Origin: Isoetes taiwanensis
Taxonomy: Eukaryota > Streptophyta > Lycopodiopsida > Isoetales > Isoetaceae
DNA: 64,000 nt
Reading direction: 5' to 3'
Assembly: GCA_021234155.1 (NCBI GenBank)
Contig: JAJEKV010000001.1
Coordinates: forward strand, 25,343,189-25,407,188
The stretch's first letter is position 1. Each line of letters starts with the position of its first letter. This document shows positions 46,076 to 55,991 of this stretch, piece by piece. The notes under the pieces were generated by a model. It saw nothing but the letters and a program-made list of their open reading frames with translations. It had not been told where the DNA came from and did no database searches. Both the position numbers and the translations under genes were made by a program.

Positions 46076-48680
46076 TTAAGTATCTCTTTTCCTTCTTGTT
46101 GCATTCTTGCATCCCTCACATCTTGGTGGGCTTGGGGATGCATATTTATGATGTGTAGGTAGTTTGGATCAGGATAAATTCTAGTTGAAGAAAATAAGCA
46201 TGTCATAACATATTTGTGTGTTAAATTTTCTTGGTTATAGTAACCTAGACATAGAGTTCTTTATAAACATAATGCAACAAGGATAGGTGAATAAGTGCAA
46301 ATGCTAATCTAGAAGCTCTAGAATCAGGCAAACTTGTTCATTCTCGGATCATTCAGGCTGAATTGAGCTAGTGATAAGTACATAGTAAAATATATGTAAA
46401 ATGTGAAGCACGAATTCGTCAACAATATCTTAGCAACATGTCAACCAGTGCAACATTTTTCAGTTCTAATTTGGGATTCACATACCACTATGTGTCATTC
46501 CTCTTCATGTTCACAAATCATTAATATTCTTATGTTATAGGCTTTTGGATAAGTTCCTATCCACCAGTATATACAACATGGAATACCATTCTCTGAATAC
46601 TTTCCTTTGCTTTATAATAATGTGCTTGGCTTAACTTGAGGTCCTTGTTGAAGGTGTTCCTGGCAAAACCTTCAACCTCAGTTGTTTAGAACCTCCAGGT
46701 TGCTTGAGGCAACCACTCTGAGTGAAAAAATCCCAAGAAGAATGCTCAAACAGTGGTTAAGAACGGCTTTCCCTGAAGACAAAAAAGTCTCCCTTGCAAG
46801 AATGCATGCCAAGTGCAAACTAAAGAGATTTTACTCATGATTCTTGATTCTAGAGTTGCCTGGGACCTTGAAGGATGTTGGGAAAAAAAAAGTCCCAGAC
46901 AGTTGTGATAAGAGCAAGCTTGTCAAATAAGCATTCTGACAAGGTCAATTTTTGGTCAATATCACTTTTTGCAATATAAGGAAACATTTTTTTGCAATAT
47001 AAGGTCAGGCACGATTCCCAAGAAATCATATTTGAAGGCCCAAATAAACGAATTTTTTGGAATTTCTTTTTGCAAAAAGGAATTTTTTTTATGCTCTCAA
47101 GGATGGTGGAATCTTTTTTGTAAAAAAAAGTTTTTTATTTTTTTGCTTTGAAAAGAGGTATAAGAATGGTGATCTGGCATGTAGGCATGATGAGTTGGCA
47201 ATGTAAGGATGACATGGCAAGTAGGAGTGATGAGGTGTCAAACAACTTGGCTAAGAATATTTTTTTTTGTCAAAACATGAGAAGATGTGGAGATGATGTG
47301 TATGACATGTGGATGATGATGTGGAGGTGTAGGTGATGATGTGGCAAAATAATATGTCACCCTTATGAACTCATACACTTTAAATTGAAGAATTTTTGCA
47401 AAGGATGGAATTCCAAAGGGGTGACACGTGTATGATGTGACATGGCAATGAAGATGACATGTATGGTGACTTGGCCTTTTTGAATGATGCCATAGGTCAA
47501 TTTAAGTACCAATGCACATAATTTGCATTTTCTAGGCAAATTTTGACTCTTAATTGCTTCCCTTAGGAATTTTGCAATCTCTCTCACCATTTGACTTCTA
47601 GAGAGGAATTTGACCTTTGACCATGTGTATGACCAAGTCAAGGGGAGATTTGTGCTTCAATGAGATGGTGATGGTATGGTAAGTGTGTGTGGGATGTGAA
47701 TGACATGTAAAGGAAAAGTTTTGACTAGAAAAAATCTTCTAGGCCAATTTGCCTTAGGAGATGAAATGTAGGCATGGAGCTTGGGTCCTCATGGGCATAT
47801 TTCATGGTACGGGGTGTGGAAGGTTTAAGATGGGAATCCAGGAATGTAGTTATGCCAAGAACTCAAATAGTAGCAACACATATCAAGAACTCTTCAAGGG
47901 CTCTTCAACTCTTCAACATCTGCTTGAATCACCTTCCACAACTTGCTTGTGTGACCTTTGTCAAATGTCCTCACCTTGGTCTTCAAGTCTTCTTATCAAA
48001 ATGTGCAAAGATGCATTCTCCTTGTATATCTATGTTCAAATCAAAGTGTGAGCATGAGAATATGAAAATGTGTCTTGCTTCTTCCATGCTGCCATAGCAT
48101 GGCAACAGTCCTGCAAAGGCTCATACCATTCAACTATCTACTACTTTAAGATTGTGCTGAAAATTCATGTTTTTACTCTTAGCATTTTGTAATTGCAGGT
48201 TTCAGTCTGCTATAAACCCTAATGAAGAAGTTGAAATAGATTGAAGATGATATTGACAAGTTATATTGTAGCAGGTAAGATTTTGTGAAACAAACAAGGT
48301 CAAAAGTAGGCAATGATTGCAGCAGATGATTCAAATAGGCATTCCTTGCAATGAATATTGTGGTTGTAAGAAGAATGGATACTCACATGATAAGTGCTAA
48401 ATGCGACCTATTCTTTGTTACTAAGTATTCTGGCACTTTAAAAGCATGTTATCTCAATACCCACAATGACACGGTCTGTTTTGTTTAATTGGACTGTCAT
48501 GTGCCTATTTTATAGTGGAATCTGCCAGTGACCCTTTAGCATATTCTAAGTTGCAAAGAAACAAATATATATCCAAAAGTAATTAATCTAGTACAGGCAC
48601 TTGGCAGTCTATACGTCTGATGTTTATCTTTGACATGGGTTTACATACTTAATGACATGATTGTTCTCTTATCAAAGATT
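46076..48680. other. Spacer with GATG/ACATG-rich stretch, no gene seen
   Basis: 47155-47480 is rich in GATGATGTG, GACATG and GGTGA-like words without a fixed period. The overlapping plus-strand frames at 47761-48097 were not recognised. Nothing else is supported. Confidence 0.4.
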
Positions 48681-48799
48681 TCAGGGACAAGTGGATAAAT
48701 GTCCTCTCTGTCCTATCTCGCATGGCACTTCAGACTACAGTCCACATTGTTCGAGCAAGTCGCCTTGGGTCTCAACGCACAGATCGGCCGCGCGTTGTC

Positions 48800-49150
48800 T
48801 CACGGTGGCAGACATATGAGTGCGTGAGGCAATTTTGCGTCAGAGTAGGCAATTGAAGGGGACTACCCTATATGTCGACCAGGATCTTACTCCGATGCAA
48901 TAGGAGTCCGTCGGCAATGGTAGCTCAAGTCGGGGGCGTTAGCCCGTGTCGGTGCTGGGAGCTAGTCAGAGGCAAGCCGCATTTTTAGGCGGCACCTAGT
49001 CACCGATGCAATCGTCAAGGCTGGCGCCACCGATACCCATCTTGCACCTCACTCAGCGGCTCAAAGCTGCTCACCAAGCTGTTGCTCGGGCGCCGCTGCT
49101 CCCCCCACAGCAGGACGGATCATTGAGTGTCTACATCACAGGCCAACAAA
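48800..49150 (+). pseudogene. LINE ORF1-like remnant
   Basis: In shifting frames the sequence reads QLKGTTLYVDQDLTPMQ and later LHLTQRLKAAHQAVARAP, a pattern of LINE ORF1 C-termini (K-G-T-x-V/L, then D-L-T-P-x-Q). Its reading ends at about the first codon of the endonuclease domain. Confidence 0.4.
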
Positions 49151-49154
49151 TAGG

Positions 49155-50000
49155 AACTATGCCTCGAGATGGTATCTTGGAACTGTCGGGGCTTCCCTTG
49201 GCAGAAAGGGGAGAGTCTCAACTCTATTGTGCGAGATATGGATCTCATTTTCCTCATGGGAACATGGGAACATCACGGGGGCATAAAGCTACCGAACCTC
49301 GGGCTATCTGCATTTTTTAGGTGTTCAATGAGTGCCGCGAACAGCGAGGGCATGGTGGGGTTGCACTGCTACTATCGTGCAACCTTGGGGCACTTCGGTC
49401 TCCTTTGCACACAATGAAGCGGTACAATGCGCTACTTGTGGCAAATGCGTGCGACATGGCGATGTGACATCCTCTTCAAAGCGACATGCTACTTTCCACA
49501 TCTTAGAGGTAACTTTTAGAACACTCATTAGGATGTGGATAGATTGGAGCCCTATGTCGATCTATATGATGACATCTGGCCGGCCTAAGCAGGTTGGGCA
49601 AGGTTATGTTGCTTGGCGACTTTGCGCCACCGGGGGGGCGGCGGGTTCAAATTTTGAGCCTCTCAAACGGAGGGGCGTCTTGCGGTTGAACCCCCGAGAG
49701 GTGGCTTGGTCAAGGATATCAGGGCAACCGGCTATATTTGTGATATGGCGGCGGTTGTTGTTCTTTGGGTAGTATCTTTGACCTGGTTATTTGTAATGGG
49801 TTGGCACAATGGCCATCTTCCGGCCGTACTTGTAGGCAGGGAGAACCAAAGAGGCGGCTCCGGTGTAGTGGATTATCATTGGTTGAGCAGGATGCGCGCT
49901 TGGTTACCCATTTTCCATTGGAGCGATTTTCCGGGATGAGGAAATGGACTCGGTCCACCAGCCCATATTAGTTGCATCTCCATTGGCAAGCTCCCCGTGC
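49155..50000 (+). pseudogene. LINE AP endonuclease domain
   Basis: Starts MVSWNCRGFPWQKGESLNSI at 49169, the usual SWN(C/V)RG start of LINE endonucleases, followed by MDLIFLMGTWEHHGGIKLPN (the ETW position reads GTW). Further on VICNGLAQWPSSGR and SGVVDYHWL fit the N-G-R...T...S.IDY blocks near the C-terminus. It would nick target DNA for target-primed reverse transcription. Frames shift at least five times. Confidence 0.65.
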
Positions 50001-50519
50001 ATCTTGCCTCAACACCCGGGTGCCCAATTTGCGCTGGACTATGGCTGTCGCGGGGGACCTATGCCCGGTTGCTTGAGCATGACTGGCGGGGCTGCAACTC
50101 CTCACACTTCAACAACAATGCTGTTCGGTGACTCACACCCGGCGGTAGCGAGAGATGCTTTGGAAGAGGCGCTCCGCGGCCCGAACCTCGGCGGCGCCAC
50201 CTTCCCACAGCGGATGGTTCGATGATGAGTGTTGGGGAGCTCAAGTCGCGAACTTCAGACAAGTCCACGGATCCCACCTCCGCCCACGGCGTCGAGTCCA
50301 ATCTTGCTCCTTCCTCAAGAACAAAAAAGCGGATACCTGCCAAAGCATCGACGCGAGATGTTTGGTCTCTGGATAAGCCCGGGACATTACGAAGAAGGGT
50401 CTTGAGCAAGGCTGCCTGACCCCATGGAACATCACCTCGAGCAATGGAGTGCGGTGCTTGCAGCGGCTTTCACGACCCGGCTCGGGGGCGGACACCGATC
50501 CCTCCACAAATAGGCATGG

Positions 50520-51650
50520 CTCACGGTCATCCGGAGGGATGTCATCATGGGCCTACAGCGTCTAACTAATGGGAAGGCGGCGATTTAGATGGCATGCGGT
50601 GAACTTACTGAAATGGGCGGGCCTCCACTAGTGCACATCCTCATGGCATTATTCAATAAAACATTGCAAAGAAGGCTTCCCTCCATAGTGGACCACTAGT
50701 AGAGTTGTGCCCATATACAAAGGCGAGGGGACCCTCAATGCCGACCAAACTATCGTACTATTATGGTCAGCTCTCTCTTTGCAAAACTGTTGGTGGCATC
50801 CTTGAGCGGCGGTGACAATATGGGCGGAAGGAGGCAGATGTCGCGAGCTCTCACCGCAGGCGGGCTTTTCGGCCCGGGCATTCCACCATTGATCATATCT
50901 TCACTCTGCGCACATCGATTGAGGATAGCGGGAATCCGCGGACAAAACACATGCTTTGTTTGGTGGATTTTGCAAAAGCTTTTGACCGCACGGTGCCACG
51001 GGGCGGGTTATGAAACTGACTACTTGCGGTTGGGGACCCCATTGACTTGCGGAATGCATTATCTGAGGCTATCATTGGCATGCTCGGGGCCGTATCACAT
51101 CGTCGGGACAACCGATGTCGGTAGTATTGGAGTCGCGTCGGGGTTGCCCCTCTCCCCACACTCTTTGGCCTATACATTGACCGGTGGAAGATTGGCTCTC
51201 GAATATGGAGGTGCGGGTGCTCATCTCATGCATCACACAATCCGGCCAACTCATATATCGCGGCGATGTCAACCTCGGCCTATACTCGAGGAGGACATGC
51301 AGCGTCACTGGATACTCTTGACACTTTTGCCGATTCAGCGGCATGTGAGTTAACTTGGCCAAAACTAGGATGCTGCTAGCTTCATCATCCCGTCAGCCAA
51401 GGCTTCCCTCATTCACTTACCAGGGACAAGATGTAGAGGTGGCTCCGACCTACAAGTACTTGGGGATCGAGTTCTCTGCTACCACCCACGGGATCTTTGC
51501 CATCGGGTTGCGGGTCCTGGCCGGGTTGAAAAGCACTATATGCCATGCGAGAACAAACCACAAAGGCGAGTTGTATGCACAGGGGCCACCGATCACACTT
51601 GTTTGGGCCTTGGTGAGCGGTCCTCTTGTATGGAGCTGAAGTGTGGGGTC
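50520..51650 (+). pseudogene. LINE reverse transcriptase domain
   Basis: Across frames: LQRLTNGKAA (start of RT domain), PPLVHILMALFNKTLQRRLP, VVPIYKGEG, then TIMVSSLFAKLL, HSTIDHIFTL-like, VDF.KAFDR-like (motif A), SGLPLSP-like (motif B), a degraded YADD region near 51240-51280, and APTYKYLGIEFSATTHG downstream. This is the standard LINE RT order. Stops and frameshifts make it non-functional as written. Confidence 0.7.
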
Positions 51651-52320
51651 GATGATATTCCTCAACGCTGGAATGACCTCGGCGGTCGAGAAAGCCTTCT
51701 TGGCCGCGAGCCCTTGGGGTGAAGTCCACAATTCCATACCGGATCCTACTCCGGGAGGCGGTTTTCTACCCCTTCAATGGGGCATTTGGAATGCCATATC
51801 ATTTACTTCCGGAAGGTGGTCGGCTATGGGTGATACGTTTGCCTAACCTTGCTTTGGCCATGGCGATGGGTCCCCGCAGCCTCAAAGCTTCTTGGAAAGA
51901 CAAACAAGCTTCGGTGGTTCTCATCTTTGGGGTGTCTGGGCAAACAAATGCGTACATGTAAGGCAAAAGAAAGATCACAAGGCACTTAAAAGCTGTACCT
52001 AGATGCTACTTTCCTTCCAAAACTACGGGATCGCGGTCTTTCGGCGTTAAGGCGGCACACTATCAGCGACAAGTCAATCCTAGGCTCCGAGAGGCCCACA
52101 CCCGATAATACACCCATTTGCCCATGAAGAAGCCTTGACTTATAGCTTCCATTCGCATGCGGGTGCACATCGTCTTCGCATTGAGGCGGGGCGTTGGGTT
52201 GGGAAACCGCGGGAAGAAAGGCTTTGCCGGTGTTGCCACCGAGCCGTGAGGATGAATGTCATGCCCTCGAGATTTGCCCGGCGTTTGCCCATATCAGAAG
52301 GCGGTATGTTCGATTACTAG
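51640..52320 (+). pseudogene. LINE C-terminal region with zinc-binding motif
   Basis: Contains a block related to the fragment at 60232 (EKAFLAASPWGE in one frame, LGVKSTIPYR-like in another; then IRLPNLALAMAMG) and, at 52145-52320, HRLRIEAGRWVGKPREERLC followed by CCHR, the C-terminal C-x2-C...H...C type seen in LINEs (RLRIE.GRW...PREERLC..C). Confidence 0.6.
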
Positions 52321-52622
52321 TGCACAGCCAAGCTGTTGCATGAGTTATTGAATCACGGCATGGGTGGGTTTGTTGGGGTCATACCTCCGAAAGGTTATGG
52401 ATGCCGGGACTTCGGTTGTGTCCTCAGGGGCTGATATTGAGCTGTCCTATACAATTATCTGGCGTGCCGACATACTTATTCGCTAAGTTTTTTCCCTCGA
52501 AAACCCTTTGGGGCCAGCGGGGTTAATCACGTTAGTAATCGCTTGCTGCTCTCTTTTTGTTTGGGTCCCATAGGCCAATCGGTCTCTGTGGACGCTAAAA
52601 AATCTATTCTATTCTATTCTGT

Positions 52623-53670
52623 GCTTCTACTTCGTAACCTGACACTAACTGAAAACTATAAGTTAAAATTTTATATCTTTTCTTTAATAAGTCTCTTAAC
52701 AAAACTCCGCTTTGTGAAATTCAAGTAGTTCAAAGAAAATTTACTTATTTTGCAATTAAAAGATGTGCAAATGTCCACTTGTCCCTTTCTAGCTCCTTCT
52801 TGCTTGCCCCTCTCTCACTTCCACTCTTCTATCTTGCTTCTATAACTACAACCTTGATATGTATATTCCAGCTTCCATATCTACACTCAAGCTATGTTCG
52901 TAGATGGAAAAGACTTTTCACAACTCCAACTGCCACAACCATAGGCAGGCTTTGCCTAAACCCTAAATCCTAAGCCCTATCCCATTTGTTTCCATCAGTC
53001 GTTTTCGTGCTCCTCCTTATTGATCTGTCCATATTTCATATTTTGGCATTTTCTTGGTTCTTCTTGCCATCCTTATGCCTCCATTAGATGGTTTTGTGGC
53101 TTTTCTGCTGATATACCATAATGCCTTTTGAATGCTTATCATGAGTTTTTGCTCTTATCTTGTCTTTAATACGTTTCGGTATTCTTGCTTTCAATAGAGC
53201 AAAATAGTTGAGTTGAAGTCCTTTAAGACTCTTTTAGCATCGGTGAGGCCTTCTTACTTTCGAAAGAGTAAGTTTATGCCTCTATGGCAATATTGCTCAC
53301 CAAAGACATCATTAAGGCCTTTTTACTTTCAAGAGAGTAAGGTTTATGCTTCTATTATATTGGAATTGGCCACATTGCTCATCACAAAACATCAGCGACA
53401 CTCCAATAAGAGGTAAACAAGTTTTAACTTCAATTAGAGACAGAAAATAGGTCAATTTTGTTGCTTTTAGTATAATTTGATTATGGAACTATATCATGAC
53501 AATTGAGTTTAAGCATATACATTGATTATGAGTGACATGTCCTCTTACTTTCAATGGATGCATGTGGGACTCTAGGAAGAGGAGAACATGATTGTCTATA
53601 TGTTATGAGAATTTGAATATTGACACACCATATTTCTCTATCGATCTAGTTGGGTTTGAAATAATCTTCC
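52623..53670. other. Spacer with dispersed repeat, no gene seen
   Basis: The repeat at 52985-53150 matches 42115-42285. A short AAACCCTAAATCC block (52961-52973) is telomere-like but isolated. No coding content recognised. Confidence 0.45.
52985..53150 (+). repeat. Dispersed repeat of about 170 bp, copy 2
   Basis: Second copy of the repeat at 42115-42285, in the same orientation. Confidence 0.55.
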
Positions 53671-53679
53671 ACTTTGCGC

Positions 53680-54597
53680 CTCAGTTCATCCATTAACTCA
53701 ATGGCGTTGGAGGTTAGCAGGAATCTTGACAGTTGCACATAGTATGATTCTGTCCAATTAGTGACGTGGCAAATCTTTCAAACAAAATTCGTATTGTCCC
53801 GATGGGACAGACCTATTTGGCAAAAGGTTGCTAGTACTCTGCCATTGGTTGCTCTAAGGGCTATTGAAGGTCGCATGTGTATTTTCCACCAGTGTGTTCA
53901 TGAGCACAGGCTTGTGAACTCTATGTATAGGCTGCTTGTCAATTGTGATATCCTTCCGCCATCTACCAAGTGGTCCTTTCAACTCCCACCTCCTAGTTGG
54001 AGACGTATGTGGACTTGGGCTTGGGATAAACTACTTCATCCTAAGGTGGATGTGCTTTGGTGGCAGATTCTTCACAGATGCCCTCATGTGAATGTCGAGT
54101 GTCAGCATTCTGCCCACTGTGCAAGCAAAGGGACGAGACTATTAAGTATTGTTTCTTTTTATGTGATCATCTCTAGCCTGTTTGGCCTTGGCTGCTTTCT
54201 CTTTTTCATGCGACATTGACAAGTCAGCAAGTGCTCTTGGCTATTTATCCGGATGCTTGGAATAAGTTGCAGAGCCAAGCATTTCATTTAGCATCAGGAT
54301 GGTTGTTGTGGTCCATCACAGGCCTTGAGGAGGGTGTGTGTCTTTCAGGGTTTGGATATTCCTCCTACAGTTGTGCTCCAGGACACACAAGCTAGAATTG
54401 CTAAGGCCTACCATTGCTCTTCACTTGCTCCTGCCAAGCGACAGTTGATATTTGAGTTCCATTTGAGTGTGTTGTCTTATGCATAGGCTGGTGGTTCTAC
54501 TCAGTGGATCATGATTATCCTCTGAGATTTTATTCCCGCCTGTGCATTTGTATATCTGGCTTTTGTCTTGGAGTTTCAATAAAGTTTGCCGTCCATC

Positions 54598-54625
<28 letters not shown>
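53680..54625 (+). mobile_element. 5'-truncated LINE with zf-RVT domain and poly(A)
   Basis: The plus-strand run 53761-54219 reads RMWTWAWDKLLHPKVDVLWW and ILHRCPHVNVECQ, and after a frame change CPLCKQRDETIKYCFFLC, a clear zf-RVT domain (W..W, CxxC...E..K.C.F.C). A 3' UTR of about 370 bp follows, ending in CAATAAAGTTTGCCGTCCAT and an A27 tract (54599-54625). The 3' end matches that of the LINE at 30130-32178. 5' truncation is the usual result of incomplete reverse transcription. Confidence 0.7.
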
Positions 54626-54629
<4 letters not shown>

Positions 54630-55990
54630 GAATACATGCTTAAAATTATGTATTAGATAATTCACCGGGGAGGGGGGGGGCCCCGAGAAGTGTTGAAGCG
54701 ACCATGCCCGGGCAGTGGCGCATGAACAATGAAGCTTCAATCTTTGCCAAGTCACGGCCTTGGCCGAGACATTTTCTGGCGGCAGAATTTTGACCCCCGT
54801 GAATTCTCAAACGTAATGAATGCTTGGATGAATTAGGATGTAATGTGGTAAGTCGCAACTTCTGCTGCTCGAATTTGGCCGAAGAAGGGTTGGTTTTGGA
54901 TTCGGTTTTGGAGTTTATGGCTCCAACTATGGCCCTGTTAAAAGCCAACACCTAAAACTCGACTTGTGAAGTGGGGCTATGGGCAATTCTGGCCAGACAA
55001 CAACACGTCTATGGCCAGTTAAAATGCAGCTTTGCAGATCATTCTGGCAAACCCTATTAAAATGCGACTTTGCAGATCATTCTGGCAGCCACGAACCTTA
55101 AGATTCGGCAAGTTCTAGAACCCTAAGCTCCGACAAGTTCTGACAGCTCTAGCAAGCTCTTGAATCTGAATCTTCTTTCTAGTTCGAATAAAGCGGTGCT
55201 AGAATGATCAGGCATGGCGACGCCGGTCAATGAAATTACGCTTTTTAAAATAGCCATAATTTAACAATAATTCGCACCGAGCGTTCATTACATTGACACA
55301 TGCTTTGTAGCGGAAGTTCTATTAATGAATGCAAATGTGTGTTTCTTCTATTGCTTTAGCTACTAGAAGTAACATACTATGTCCATATTATAGATAGATT
55401 GGATAGATATTTTAGGCCATGCCACATCCGCAACGTCTATGAGGACATATGACGGACCCAACAGACTTGGACACAAGATCTATTAATTACTAACCCAAAA
55501 ATATTCTTTCTTGTCACATTTTATGCTGAAAAATGTAAGGCCATATCATGATTCATAAAGCCTACTAAAAAACACTCAATGATACAATGCATGATGCTGA
55601 TTTTGAATAATGGGATGACTTAGCTATACAAATTGCATAGAACAAGGATATTCTTTCTTGTCATATTTTATGCCGAAGAATGTAAGGCCATATCACGATT
55701 CATAAAACCTACTAAAGAACACTCAATGTAATGGGATGAGCATAGAATAGGAATGCCCGTTTCTAAAGGAAAGGACCAAGTATAGCTTCTCAATTGAGAC
55801 AAAATAAAGAGGCAAAAGAAAGAATATGTTATTTAGGGAGTATCAGCGACGTGCATATAGTAGAAGGCAGGACATTTTTGGCGGTTGGACCAAGAACCCA
55901 AAAATAGGATTTTCTATTACTGGGCTCACATGGAGTGCAGAAGCAAGATTCTTATTTGCAGACAGTTTCTGTATGGAACTCGTGGTGCTC
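54626..55990. other. Spacer with two tandem duplications
   Basis: Holds a short duplication sharing GCAGATCATTCTGGCA (55032-55088) and a longer one: 55501-55592 and 55647-55730 share ATATTCTTTCTTGTCA and TTTATGC...TGTAAGGCCATATCA. Also a G-run (54668-54678). No gene was recognised. Confidence 0.5.
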
Positions 55991-55991
55991 C

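Larger units (their letters stand above)
48690..52622 (+). mobile_element. APE-type LINE, near full length, heavily frame-broken
   Basis: A GC-rich island in an AT-rich window. Order along the plus strand: ORF1-like remnant (about 48800-49140), AP endonuclease (49155-50000), RT (50520-51650), C-terminal zinc region (52140-52320), then CTGTGGACGCTAAAAAATC and a (TATTC)n tail at 52594-52620. The domain order is that of LINEs with AP endonuclease. All domains are legible only by moving between frames, with very many 1-2 bp breaks. The same 3' signature occurs at 43.44 and 59.21 kb, so it belongs to a family active in this genome. Confidence 0.8.

Noticed and set aside
47761-48097. Two overlapping plus-strand frames of about 100 aa
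   Set aside because: No recognised homology, no splice context, and both frames open by chance over the same stretch.
49006-52320. Many overlapping frames on both strands
   Set aside because: They are shadows and frame pieces of one LINE; only the plus-strand domain order is meaningful.
52961-52980. Telomere-like CCCTAAA words
   Set aside because: Only two imperfect units, not an array.
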